This document shows, in pieces, positions 1 to 7,301 of a stretch of DNA of 11,361 bases. Made by a program: the position numbers and the translations under genes. Origin of the DNA: Bryobacterales bacterium (lineage in GTDB: Bacteria; Acidobacteriota; Terriglobia; Bryobacterales; Bryobacteraceae); NCBI GenBank assembly GCA_003132865.1, contig PKYZ01000169.1, positions 1 through 11,361 of the forward strand. Direction: 5' to 3'. Under the pieces are notes generated by a model, which was given only the letters and a program-made list of their open reading frames with translations, made no database searches and was not told the origin of the DNA. The first letter of the stretch is position 1. Each line of letters opens with the position of its first letter.

Positions 1-15
1 AGGGCCAATCTCCAG

Positions 16-34
16 AGCCGGCCTCCGGCCGGCT
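16..34. repeat. GC-rich palindrome (hairpin)
   Basis: Perfect inverted repeat with 8-base arms, AGCCGGCC at 16-23 and GGCCGGCT at 27-34, around a TCC loop. It lies in the non-coding edge of the window, just before a second palindrome at 44-78. Its core resembles that of the neighbouring element, so the two look like a tandem pair of one repeat family. Confidence 0.75.
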
Positions 35-43
35 GAAGTAAGT

Positions 44-78
44 GGACAGGCCCGGAGGCCAGGCCCGGAGGCCTGTCC
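44..78. repeat. Palindromic repeat with internal 13-bp tandem duplication
   Basis: Outer arms GGACAGGCC (44-52) and GGCCTGTCC (70-78) are exact reverse complements. Between and within them the 13-mer AGGCCCGGAGGCC occurs twice head to tail (48-60 and 61-73). Removing one copy leaves a compact palindrome of the same form as those at 8447-8464 and 9933-9950 (ACAGGC...GCCTGT). It begins 8 bases beyond the stop codon of the minus-strand propeller gene, so it could fold in the 3' end of that transcript. There is no T-tract, so a classical intrinsic terminator is not supported. Confidence 0.75.
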
Positions 79-85
79 CACCCGC

Positions 86-2890
86 TCAGTTCACCTTGGT
101 GGTGGCCCTGGCCGAGTTGTTCGTGGTCGTGGGGTCGGAGACCAGTGAACTGACGCTGGCTGCATCAGTCAGAGTTCTGCCGGATTTGGCGGTCACTTTG
201 ACCACCATGCTCACGGTAAACCCAATGCCGTTACCGAGCGACGGCGCCGTACAGGTCACCCTGCCGCTGGCGGCCCCTACAGCCGGCGTCTTGCACGAGC
301 CGGCAGTGGTACCGGCGCTCACGAACGTGGTCCCGGTGGGTACGCTGTCGCCGAGCGTGACCACGTATGCCGTATTCGGCCCCTTGTTGGTGACGACGAT
401 GGTGTAAGTCAGATTCGTCCCGGTGAGAACGGTTGTGGGCGCGCCGTTGGTCACCGACAGGTCGGCCTGGGTGAGCGCGATGCGGGTAACGAAAGCGTCA
501 TCGAAGTCGCCGCCATAAGTGGTCTGCACGGCGCCCGTGGTAGTCGGAAACAATGTGCCGCTCGTTATACCGGCCACGTAGATGTTTCCATAGTTATCGG
601 CGTGAATTCCGTAGCCTGTGTCGGTGCCGCCAAAGCCCAGCGTCGTCGAGAAGAGCAACTGCGAGGCCGTCTTGTTGAACTCGGCAACAAAAACGCCGCC
701 GTTGCCGGGAGCCTGCAACGGATTCACGGTTGGAAATGCGGCGTCGTTCGTAAATCCGGCGACATACGCGTTGCCGGCGGAATCCACGCTCACACCATAA
801 CCGGCTGCCCGGCCGTAGCAGCTCGGGCCGTTCAGGAAAGTGGAGTGTTCAAGCGTGGAACCGGTCGAATTCAGCTTGGCCAGAAAGGCATTTGAGGTGT
901 TGCAATCTCCCGTAGGCTTCGGGTCAGTCCTCTGATAGGCACCGGCGGTGGTCGGGAAGTCCACGGAGCACGCCGACCCGGTAACATAGATGTCGTCGGA
1001 GCGATCCAGGGCGATCGCATACACGCCGTCCGGATAGGGGCATCCGGTCCCGGCAGGGCTGTTTCCGTTGCCGCCCAGGAATGTGGAGAACAGCAGCGAC
1101 GCTGACCCGCTCTGGCTGGGATCGAAGGCCACGATGAACCCGTCCTGGTTGTTTTGATTCAGGCAGGCGGCGCAGACGGTTTGATAGGCCCCGGGGGTGG
1201 TGGGGAACGTGGACGCCGTGGTTTCGCCGCCGATATAAGCCTTGCCGGCGCTGTCTACGGCGATTGACGTGAAGTACGCCCAACCACCTGTCGACACGTT
1301 TGGGTTGGACGCGGGGCCGAAAAATGTGGAGTACAGTATGGTGGAACCGTCGGCGCTGAACTTGGTGAACGCCTGGTGCGGGTTCGTTTGCCAGCCGGTG
1401 GCGGGCTCGACTGTCTCGTAAGCGCCAGCGGTCGTGGGCCAGGTGTAGTTCACTTCGGGGTTGCCGGCGCAAAAGACGTCCACACCCGCTACGGAATTCG
1501 TGTTGGCGGCGACGTACACATCACCGCTGCTGTCGAGGGCCATGGCTGAGATCCAGTCTTGTCCGGTGCCTCCGATGAAAGTCGACCAGAGCAGGGCCGA
1601 ACCCGCGGGATTGAACTTCGTGATGAAACCGTTGAAGTCGTTAGCGATCGGCGAGCAGGTAGATTCGACAGCGAAGACGCAGTTGCCGGTGTTGACATTC
1701 ACGGGCGCGCAAACCGAACCGTTTGTGACTGGAAAATCGGGAGATGTGGTAATTCCCGCCACATACGCATCGCCGGCAGAGTCCACTGCGATGCTGGTGG
1801 GATCATCGTAATAGCTGCCGCCCAAGTAGGTGGAATAGATCAGGGCGGTGCCCGCGGGGTTCAATTTCGCGACGAAAACATCCGAGCCGGAGTTGTTTAG
1901 AACGCCGTTGCAGCCTGTCCCAGAGCCGTGAACCGGCTGCGTGGGACGGTATGATCCGGGGGTGGTGGGGAAATTCGGGGAGCACGTGTATCCAGAAACG
2001 TAGGCGTTCCCGGATTTGTCGACGGCGACCGCTGTGGCATAGTCTTCACTGGAGCCGCCGAGGAAGGTGGAGTAGGCCAACACCGGGTCGACCACCAGCG
2101 CGCGAGCGTGGTCGTAAGATGCCACCTCAAAGGTGACCTGGTTCTTGCTGACATGGAAGCGGCCATCCACTTCCTGGCGCTGGGCGTCCTTAGCCTCGGG
2201 CTGGTAGACCACCGGCTTGTGGAAACGAATCTCCTCGCCGGCTGCCTGCAACACCAAATCGCCGGTAGCAGGATCGACAGCGGTGCGTTCGGCGCCCTCC
2301 ACAGACAGCCGGATGGCATCCGGGGTGGATCCCGGCGCGAGCACGAAATCGTATTCAAGCTGCCGCTGGTTGCCGTAGAAGACCAAGTCGATGCCGGGGT
2401 AAACCTGCTCGTACCGGACTGTGGAATACGTCGTGACGTTGCTGCGCCACTTGGCGGGGTCTTTGCCGACGAAGTAGTTGACGGTGCCCGGCAAGGGGCC
2501 GGCGCCGGTAAGCTTGACGGCGGGATTGCCGCCTTCGAGCCGCAGGCGCAGGTCGGCGGCGGCTTCCAGCTTGGGCTCGCGGACCGGCGGCCCGGGCTTA
2601 TCGATGCGGATCTGATTCCGCACTTTCCGCAGCGACAGGACCGCTCCATCCGGGGTGAGGAAGACGGTGTAGTCCTTGCCACGCGACAGGAATTTCACCT
2701 GCGCGGGTTGCTGGCCCTGGTTGGCTTCAAACTGCAAGGGAAGCTTTCCATAGGAACTGTCGATGCGGGTGCGGGCCGCCGGATCCGGCGTGCCGGTCGC
2801 GGCGCTCGCAGCGCGCAGGTTTGATGTGCATAAGGGGAATAGCACCGCGGTTACAGCGGCGATGCGAGTGATAACCCGAAACGTCTTCAT
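86..2890 (-). CDS. Secreted SBBP-repeat seven-bladed beta-propeller protein with C-terminal DUF11 domain
   Basis: A 934-residue exported protein of unknown substrate. Residues 1 to about 30 look like a signal peptide (basic MKTFRVITR, hydrophobic stretch, then small residues). Residues of roughly 45-255 match the conserved N-terminal module of SBBP proteins (LQFEANQGQ near the start, then NYFVGKDP and YPGIDLVFYG). From about residue 272, seven repeats begin with YSTFLGG-like strands, continue with VDSAGNAYVAG-like strands and end in FPTTPGAYQ-like turns; seven copies fit one closed propeller. Several blade loops carry extra cysteines. Residues of roughly 808-934 form a DUF11 domain (ADLSVTN, YTIVVTNKGPN, TTNNSA). 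There is no visible membrane anchor or sorting motif. The ATG is preceded by a strong AAGGAGG site (2899-2905), which fixes the start. SBBP proteins are abundant in acidobacteria and are thought to bind surfaces or polymers; the specific role here is unknown. It is transcribed divergently from the membrane regulator gene. Confidence 0.9.
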   Translation of the reverse strand: MKTFRVITRIAAVTAVLFPLCTSNLRAASAATGTPDPAARTRIDSSYGKLPLQFEANQGQQPAQVKFLSRGKDYTVFLTPDGAVLSLRKVRNQIRIDKPGPPVREPKLEAAADLRLRLEGGNPAVKLTGAGPLPGTVNYFVGKDPAKWRSNVTTYSTVRYEQVYPGIDLVFYGNQRQLEYDFVLAPGSTPDAIRLSVEGAERTAVDPATGDLVLQAAGEEIRFHKPVVYQPEAKDAQRQEVDGRFHVSKNQVTFEVASYDHARALVVDPVLAYSTFLGGSSEDYATAVAVDKSGNAYVSGYTCSPNFPTTPGSYRPTQPVHGSGTGCNGVLNNSGSDVFVAKLNPAGTALIYSTYLGGSYYDDPTSIAVDSAGDAYVAGITTSPDFPVTNGSVCAPVNVNTGNCVFAVESTCSPIANDFNGFITKFNPAGSALLWSTFIGGTGQDWISAMALDSSGDVYVAANTNSVAGVDVFCAGNPEVNYTWPTTAGAYETVEPATGWQTNPHQAFTKFSADGSTILYSTFFGPASNPNVSTGGWAYFTSIAVDSAGKAYIGGETTASTFPTTPGAYQTVCAACLNQNNQDGFIVAFDPSQSGSASLLFSTFLGGNGNSPAGTGCPYPDGVYAIALDRSDDIYVTGSACSVDFPTTAGAYQRTDPKPTGDCNTSNAFLAKLNSTGSTLEHSTFLNGPSCYGRAAGYGVSVDSAGNAYVAGFTNDAAFPTVNPLQAPGNGGVFVAEFNKTASQLLFSTTLGFGGTDTGYGIHADNYGNIYVAGITSGTLFPTTTGAVQTTYGGDFDDAFVTRIALTQADLSVTNGAPTTVLTGTNLTYTIVVTNKGPNTAYVVTLGDSVPTGTTFVSAGTTAGSCKTPAVGAASGRVTCTAPSLGNGIGFTVSMVVKVTAKSGRTLTDAASVSSLVSDPTTTNNSARATTKVN

Positions 2891-2898
2891 TAGGATTG

Positions 2899-2905
2899 CC
2901 TCCTT
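2899..2905 (-). promoter_or_regulatory. Ribosome binding site of the propeller gene
   Basis: On the minus strand AAGGAGG lies 8 bases before the ATG at 2890. It is a near-perfect Shine-Dalgarno sequence and supports that start and efficient translation. Confidence 0.8.
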
Positions 2906-2970
2906 GGCAGCATGGCTCCGGCAGCGGTAGTAACGGTACTCTTCAACCCAGATCCGCCGCCTTCATCGTC

Positions 2971-2976
2971 TATAAT
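2971..2976 (+). promoter_or_regulatory. Candidate -10 box for the membrane regulator gene
   Basis: A perfect TATAAT lies 40 bases upstream of the chosen ATG at 3016, inside the 125-bp divergent intergenic region. No good -35 hexamer is found at 16-18 bases spacing, so it may be activator-dependent or fortuitous. A small inverted repeat GGTC-ACA-GACC (2979-2989) sits where transcription would start. If this box is used, the upstream ATG at 2896 cannot be the translation start. Confidence 0.4.
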
Positions 2977-3015
2977 GAGGTCACAGACCCCTCGGGCAAA
3001 GTGTCATCAGGGGTC

Positions 3016-4431
3016 ATGACGGGCCATTTCAGGCCTATGGAACCAAATCGTTACCCGCGGCCCATCAACCGCCGTCCGGAGGCCAATCGGCGGTTGGATT
3101 CCTGGAAGGAAATAGCCGCGTTTCTGGATTGCGGCGAACGGACTGTCAAGCGCTGGGAGACCGAGCGCGGCTTGCCAGTCCATCGGATGCCCGGCAGCGG
3201 ACGGGGGCGGGTATCCGCTTATACCGCCGAACTGAGCCGATGGTTGGAGGCCGGCGGGCCCGACCAAGCGGCCAGCGAGGAAGCTCCGCAGGCGCCCGAT
3301 CCGCCCGCACCACAGCTTCCCCAGGTTGTCCGGCCGCGGCGTTCCGTTTGGTGGCTGGCGGTTCCCGCTTTGTTCCTCTGTCTGGTCGCCCTGGTTCTGC
3401 TGCTTAATAGACGCCACGAGTCGGATAGAAGCCACCAGTCCGCTTCCGGGATACGGCCGGCCAATATAGGCGCCGAGGATCTGTACCTGCAAGGCCGGTT
3501 CTATTGGAACAAGCGAACGCCGGAAAGCCTGCGCACGGCAGTGGATTATTTCGCGCAGGCGATCGTGCGGGACCCCAACTATGCGCGTGCGTATGTGGGG
3601 CTGGCGGATTGTTACAACCTGCTGCGGGAGTTTTCGGCCATGCCAGCCAACGACGCCTATCCCAAGGCGCTGGATGCGGCACGCAAGGCGGTCCAACTAG
3701 ACGACACCTCGGCGGAAGCCCACAATTCACTCGCATTTGCCTCGTTCTATTGGAACTGGGACGCGGCTCTGGCAGAGCGCGAGTTCAAGCGCGCCATCGA
3801 ACTCAACCCGAACTACGTGCTGGCACACCACTGGCGGGCCACCTTCCTGATGGCCATGGACCGCCTGCCGGAAGCTCTCGATGAGATCGAGATAGCCCGC
3901 AAGCTGGACCCCACCTCCAATGCCATCCTGGCGGACAAGGGGCTGCTGCTGTTTCGCATGCGCCGCATGGGCGAAGCCCTGACGTTGCTCAAGCAGATCG
4001 AGGCCCAGGAGCCGAAGTTTTCCAGCACGCATAACTATCTGGCCGAAATTCATCTTGCCATGAAGGACTATCCGGCGTATCTGGCCGAAACCCGGGAAGC
4101 GGCCACGCTCACACAAGACAACCAGGGGCTGGCTATCGTGGCCGCCGGCGAAAAAGGCTTCGCCGCGGGCGGCGGGCGGCCGATGCTCGAAAGCATCCTG
4201 GCCGCGGAACAACAGTTCTACGCCAAGGACCAGTTGCCGGCCTACGTTCTGGCTGAGACGTACGGCCGTTTGGACCAGAAGGCCGAGACGTTGAGCTACT
4301 TGCGAACGTCTCTGGAACGTATGGAGCCGGCCGTGGCTTCGCTGCGGGTGGACGAGGCTATCGACTGCGTGCGGAACGATCCGGCGTACAAGGAAATCGT
4401 GCGCCGCTTCGACCTGGGCGCCCACCGGTGA
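3016..4431 (+). CDS. Membrane-tethered helix-turn-helix regulator with extracytoplasmic TPR domain
   Basis: Numbered from the ATG at 3016 (471 residues). Residues 26-80 form an excisionase/MerR-like DNA-binding domain (RLDSWKEIAAFL, RTVKRWETERGLPVHR, then a Y-x-x-E-L-x-x-W helix), a module common at the N-terminus of acidobacterial regulators. A proline-rich linker follows. Residues of about 110-131 form one hydrophobic membrane segment (SVWWLAVPALFLCLV...) bounded by arginines on both sides. From about residue 152 to the end are TPR-type helical repeats, with recognisable units such as YARAYVGLADCYNLL, AEAHNSLAFASFYWN and LAEIHLAMKDYPAYL. The topology resembles CadC/ToxR one-component regulators: cytoplasmic DNA binding, external sensing or protein binding. 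The reading frame is open back to an ATG at 2896, but that start would precede the TATAAT and add residues with no family similarity. The ATG at 3016 has AGGGG very close upstream; the ATG at 3037 is an alternative. The target is unknown; the divergent propeller gene is a natural candidate by position only. Confidence 0.85.
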   Translation: MTGHFRPMEPNRYPRPINRRPEANRRLDSWKEIAAFLDCGERTVKRWETERGLPVHRMPGSGRGRVSAYTAELSRWLEAGGPDQAASEEAPQAPDPPAPQLPQVVRPRRSVWWLAVPALFLCLVALVLLLNRRHESDRSHQSASGIRPANIGAEDLYLQGRFYWNKRTPESLRTAVDYFAQAIVRDPNYARAYVGLADCYNLLREFSAMPANDAYPKALDAARKAVQLDDTSAEAHNSLAFASFYWNWDAALAEREFKRAIELNPNYVLAHHWRATFLMAMDRLPEALDEIEIARKLDPTSNAILADKGLLLFRMRRMGEALTLLKQIEAQEPKFSSTHNYLAEIHLAMKDYPAYLAETREAATLTQDNQGLAIVAAGEKGFAAGGGRPMLESILAAEQQFYAKDQLPAYVLAETYGRLDQKAETLSYLRTSLERMEPAVASLRVDEAIDCVRNDPAYKEIVRRFDLGAHR

Positions 4432-4639
4432 GGGCAACGGTTTACGGCGTGGGCGCTCCCGCGAATTGTGGGGACTGCTACCCGAGTGACACGCGGTACA
4501 TTATGTCATTACCTTGAACGTGTGCTTAGCGGATGATCCCAGTACGTACGAGGGCGAAGATGGGGGGACGTTCACGCTCCGAAGAGTGACAGCGGACAAG
4601 CGGGCCGAAAATCCCATAAATCCCATATTCCACACTACG
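4432..4639. other. Intergenic region without recognised gene
   Basis: Between the regulator stop and the recognisable start of the decayed fragment I see no convincing gene on either strand. The only structure noted is a 9-bp unit AATCCCATA repeated twice in tandem (4610-4618, 4619-4627). The plus-strand frame open from 4514 runs into the fragment, but its first residues up to about 4640 resemble nothing I know. They may be the scrambled left boundary of the fragment. Confidence 0.4.
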
Positions 4640-5231
4640 GAGGTACTCCGGTGTGGACGTTCGCTGGAGAAATTTCCTGAGATCATTGCGCACGCGAAGA
4701 GCATTCTGGAGCGATCCATGGATGCGCTGAGCTGCATCGATCAGCGCTTCATCGCCGATGAAATGCTGGAGCAACTCCCGGCTCCAGCGCAGGTCGGTAA
4801 AACGAAGGTCAGGTGGGATCGATCTCAATAAGCCGCGGATGCGCTGGGTAGCCGAAGCAATCATTGCTCTGTCACCATCTCCCGGTGGCTTCACAGCTTC
4901 CGAGTTGGCCCGTCAGGTCCAGATGCTCAGCAACCAAATCGAATCCGAGTATGGCGCCCGCCGCGCCGCCTATGACCTCAAGAAACTCCGGGGCAAGCAG
5001 ATCGTCCGGCGGATCGGGCAGACGCGCAGGTATGAATCGATGCCGAAGGGGCTGAAAGCGATGACCGCGCTGGTGGTTCTCAGAGACAAAGCGATCAAGC
5101 CCTTGCTGGCCGCCACGCAGGAACTACGGCCGTCACGCGGCGCGCTGAACCCCCGACCGCTCGATACGCACTACGACACAATCCGCTTGGCCATGCAAGG
5201 TGTTTTTCAGGAGTTGGGACTGGCCGCGTGA
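4640..5231 (+). pseudogene. Frameshifted C-terminal remnant of a larger conserved protein of unknown function
   Basis: Two overlapping frames together read like one protein. Up to 4810 the frame ending at 4831 gives SLEKFPEIIAHAKSILERS and, further on, FIADEMLEQLPAPAQVGKTKV. From 4812 the next frame continues GGIDLNKPRMR and runs to a stop at 5231, ending in VFQELGLAA. Removing a single base (the A at 4811 or a neighbour) joins them smoothly. The downstream part (about 4840-5060) looks like a winged-helix domain: GGFTASELARQV, then YGARRAAYDLKKLRGKQIV and RRIGQTRRYE. I recall this C-terminal layout from long, multi-copy bacterial proteins of unknown function, but that is memory, not a search. 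The expected several-hundred-residue N-terminal part is absent, and no start codon with a ribosome site is evident upstream. An independently expressed small DNA-binding protein from the ATG at 4758 cannot be excluded, but its first residues are the wrong-frame version of the upstream sequence. Confidence 0.65.
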
Positions 5232-5307
5232 ACATCGACAATTATTTCGTCGGACTTCGCCCTTAAGGGACTAACTAACCTTACCGAAGCTGAGATCCCC
5301 AAGCCCG

Positions 5308-5330
5308 ACTGTGGATTTTTGCCACACAGT
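5308..5330. repeat. Short inverted repeat (hairpin)
   Basis: ACTGTG (5308-5313) and CACAGT (5325-5330) are complementary around an 11-base loop; an alternative register pairs TGTGG (5310-5314) with CCACA (5322-5326). It lies downstream of the decayed fragment. It may be a weak terminator on either strand or chance. Confidence 0.35.
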
Positions 5331-5469
5331 ATGCTCAAGCCAGGCGCGGTGTAAGCAAGTTTGACCGAATTATTGTAAAACTGTGAGAAATTGTGATAGG
5401 CTCTGCTACATAAACTTGTTATTTGTTCTGGAGTTGCGGCCCGTTGTATTTTCCATCATTTCAACCGGC

Positions 5470-5477
5470 AGGAGGGG
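5470..5477 (+). promoter_or_regulatory. Ribosome binding site of the DUF2934 gene
   Basis: AGGAGGGG is followed by six bases and then ATG at 5484. It is a strong Shine-Dalgarno sequence that fixes the start of this small gene. Confidence 0.8.
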
Positions 5478-5483
5478 ATTATC

Positions 5484-5678
5484 ATGGCTAAAGCAATACG
5501 CAACAGCACAAGGGTCTGTGATCCATTAGGGCCGCGCAATATCGCGCCGGCCAAGCAGCGGGAAATAGCCGCAGCGGCATATAGGCTCTGGCTCGCACGA
5601 GGTTTTCAAAACGGATCGCCCCAAGAGGACTGGCTGCGGGCCCTGCGCGCAGAATGCCAACAGCGGCTGCGCGCCTGA
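5484..5678 (+). CDS. DUF2934 family small protein
   Basis: A 64-residue protein of unknown function. Residues 26-58 match the DUF2934 pattern: a helix REIAAAAYRLWLARG, a small polar turn NGSPQ, then EDWLRA with the conserved tryptophan. Residues 1-24 are basic and probably flexible. DUF2934 proteins are short and common in acidobacteria and proteobacteria; no biochemical role is established that I know of. The start is well supported by AGGAGGGG at 5470-5477, six bases before the ATG. The kinase gene follows 51 bp downstream on the same strand without an evident terminator, so the two are probably co-transcribed. There is no membrane segment or signal peptide. Confidence 0.85.
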   Translation: MAKAIRNSTRVCDPLGPRNIAPAKQREIAAAAYRLWLARGFQNGSPQEDWLRALRAECQQRLRA

Positions 5679-5729
5679 AGGGGCCGAAGGGAGAATTCAA
5701 GAGCCGCCGATTGATCCCGGCTTGTCCCC

Positions 5730-7301
5730 ATGTACGCCTTAAGTCAAGTCGTCCAGCCTGACGAACTCGTTCAGATTGCGTTCGACTCGCTTCGCGAACG
5801 GATCTGCGTGCTGGATCGTGACGGCTCGATCGTCCTGACTAACCAGGCCTGGAGCCAGTCCGCCCGCGAAAACGGCGCCAGCCCGGACCGTTGCGGGCTG
5901 CGCGTCAACTACCTGCGAGTCTGCCGGATTGCCACGGGCCCGTTCTCGGAGCGCGGTTTGGACGCAGCCATGGGGATCGAGACCGTGTTGCGCGGCGCGG
6001 CTCCCCATTTCACTTTAGATTACCCCTGCCCGTCGCCTTCCCGGAAAGCATGGTTCCGGCTCATCGCCCGGCCGCTGCGCCGGCCCCACGGTGGCGCCAT
6101 CATCTTGCATTCCGAGATTACCAGCCAGGTACTGCTCGCGGAGAAACTCCGCCGCACACAAGCGCACTACAGCGCTCTATTGGAGAATCCGGTGGACGCC
6201 GCCACCGTGCTGGCGGCCGACGGAAACATTCGATACCAGAGTCCCGCATCGGAGGGCGTTCTGGGGATCCGGCCCGAGGAACTGGTGGGCCATCCGATCT
6301 TCGAGTTCGTGCACCCGGACGATTCAGACACAGTCCGCGGACTCCTGCGCGACTGCCTGCGCTACCCGCATCTCAAACACAGGTGCGAATACCGTTTCCG
6401 CAACAGGAACGGCTCCTGGCGAATGCTGGAAAGCATCGCCCGGAAACTCCTCTTCAATCCGGAGGGCGGAATCATTCTGAATTCCCGCGATATCACGCAT
6501 CAAAAAATGGCCGAGAAGACCCTGCTGGCGAAGCAGGATGCCTTGGTGCGCAACCGCGAGGAGTTGGAGGCCTTGGCGGCCCGCTTGTTCCGCAAGCAGG
6601 AAGAGGAACGCCGGCGGGTGGCCGCGCAACTGAACGGCAACCTGACCCAAACTCTGGCGGCCATGAGTCTGCAAGTGGCACACCTGGCCGCCCCCGCGGC
6701 CGCCCCTGGGCAATCGCATGCCCTTCAGGAGTGCATAGCCAGCCTGGGCCACTACCTTCACGATCTCGCCGGCAGTTTGCATCCGGCCATGCTGGACCAC
6801 CTTGGTTTGGCCGTGGCCCTGCGCGACTACTGCGCGGAATTCACCCGCAAGCAAGGCATTCCGGTCAATCACGTCCACCGTGGCATCTCCACGCGCCTGC
6901 CCTTGCATACCACTTACATCTTGTATCGCATCGCCGAAGAGGCCCTCGCTAACGTCGCAAGGCACGCGCACGCGAATCAAGCTTGGGTGACGCTGAGCCG
7001 GACCGCGAAGGGCATCCGGCTGACCATCCGCGACGATGGCGCAGGCTTCGATCCTGCGGCAGTTGCGCCTGGATCGGGCTTGGGTATCCTGGCCATGCGG
7101 GAACGCCTGCGGGCCGTCAAAGGGTCGCTATCCATCCGCTCGCGCCGCGGCGGCGGGACCGAGGTTGTGGCGCTGGCGCCGCTATCGACCGCCGGTAATC
7201 AACCGCGCGCCGCGATTGCGCGTAATGTAGTCGTAGATCCACTCGATCAGCACCAACAGCCGGTTGTCGAATTCCACCAGATACATCAGGTGCACGAATA
7301 A
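5730..7301 (+). CDS. Two-PAS sensor kinase of the NarL/DegS (HisKA_3) type lacking the phosphoacceptor histidine
   Basis: A 523-residue soluble sensor with no membrane segment. PAS 1 is at about residues 9-131 (ICVLDRDGSIVLTNQAW, then NYLRVCRIATG and FTLDYPC). PAS 2 is at about 142-258 (LAADGNIRYQSPASEGVLGI, HPDD, SRDITHQK). A coiled coil of about 260-295 leads into the dimerisation domain. The expected E-R-x-R-I-A-x-E-L-H-D motif reads EEERRRVAAQLNGNL: residue 302 is Asn (AAC at 6633-6635) where the phosphorylated His should be, and the following acids are also changed. The second conserved helix (HPAMLDHLGL, 351-360) and the HATPase domain look intact: N-box EEALANVARHA with Asn408, G1 DDGAGF (435-440), G2 SGLGI (449-453). 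It may therefore bind ATP but cannot act as an ordinary histidine kinase. No response regulator is next to it. The ATG has no clear ribosome site and may depend on translation of the DUF2934 gene. The last 39 residues (from about 485) lie antisense to the convergent ndh gene and have no family similarity. Confidence 0.85.
   Translation: MYALSQVVQPDELVQIAFDSLRERICVLDRDGSIVLTNQAWSQSARENGASPDRCGLRVNYLRVCRIATGPFSERGLDAAMGIETVLRGAAPHFTLDYPCPSPSRKAWFRLIARPLRRPHGGAIILHSEITSQVLLAEKLRRTQAHYSALLENPVDAATVLAADGNIRYQSPASEGVLGIRPEELVGHPIFEFVHPDDSDTVRGLLRDCLRYPHLKHRCEYRFRNRNGSWRMLESIARKLLFNPEGGIILNSRDITHQKMAEKTLLAKQDALVRNREELEALAARLFRKQEEERRRVAAQLNGNLTQTLAAMSLQVAHLAAPAAAPGQSHALQECIASLGHYLHDLAGSLHPAMLDHLGLAVALRDYCAEFTRKQGIPVNHVHRGISTRLPLHTTYILYRIAEEALANVARHAHANQAWVTLSRTAKGIRLTIRDDGAGFDPAAVAPGSGLGILAMRERLRAVKGSLSIRSRRGGGTEVVALAPLSTAGNQPRAAIARNVVVDPLDQHQQPVVEFHQIHQVHE

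Larger units (their letters stand above)
5232..5483. other. AT-richer intergenic region, probable promoter of the DUF2934/kinase genes
   Basis: This 252-bp stretch is much richer in A and T than its surroundings, especially 5361-5460, and holds no gene I can support. It includes a short hairpin at 5308-5330, a TTGACC hexamer at 5361-5366 that could be a -35 element (a 17-base spacer gives only a weak TGAGAA as -10), and TGTGA twice with 10-bp periodicity (5382-5386, 5392-5396). The exact promoter cannot be fixed by eye. Confidence 0.45.

Noticed and set aside
1..81. Possible intrinsic terminator for the propeller gene
   Set aside because: The hairpins are strong but no T-tract follows on the minus strand, and similar palindromes occur elsewhere, including inside a gene, so a repeat family is the better explanation.
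2896..3015. Extended N-terminus of the membrane regulator
   Set aside because: It would place translation upstream of the likely TATAAT box, and its residues show no relation to the HTH family.
4610..4627. Tandem AATCCCATA repeat as a CRISPR or iteron
   Set aside because: Only two 9-bp copies without spacers, far too little for either.
4526..4894. 122-codon minus-strand frame over the decayed fragment
   Set aside because: It is a shadow of the plus-strand sequence, which reads as a recognisable protein across a single frameshift.
5891..6952. 353-codon plus-strand frame inside the kinase gene
   Set aside because: Its translation is rich in Pro, Arg and Gly with no domain, while the overlapping frame encodes clear PAS and ATPase motifs.
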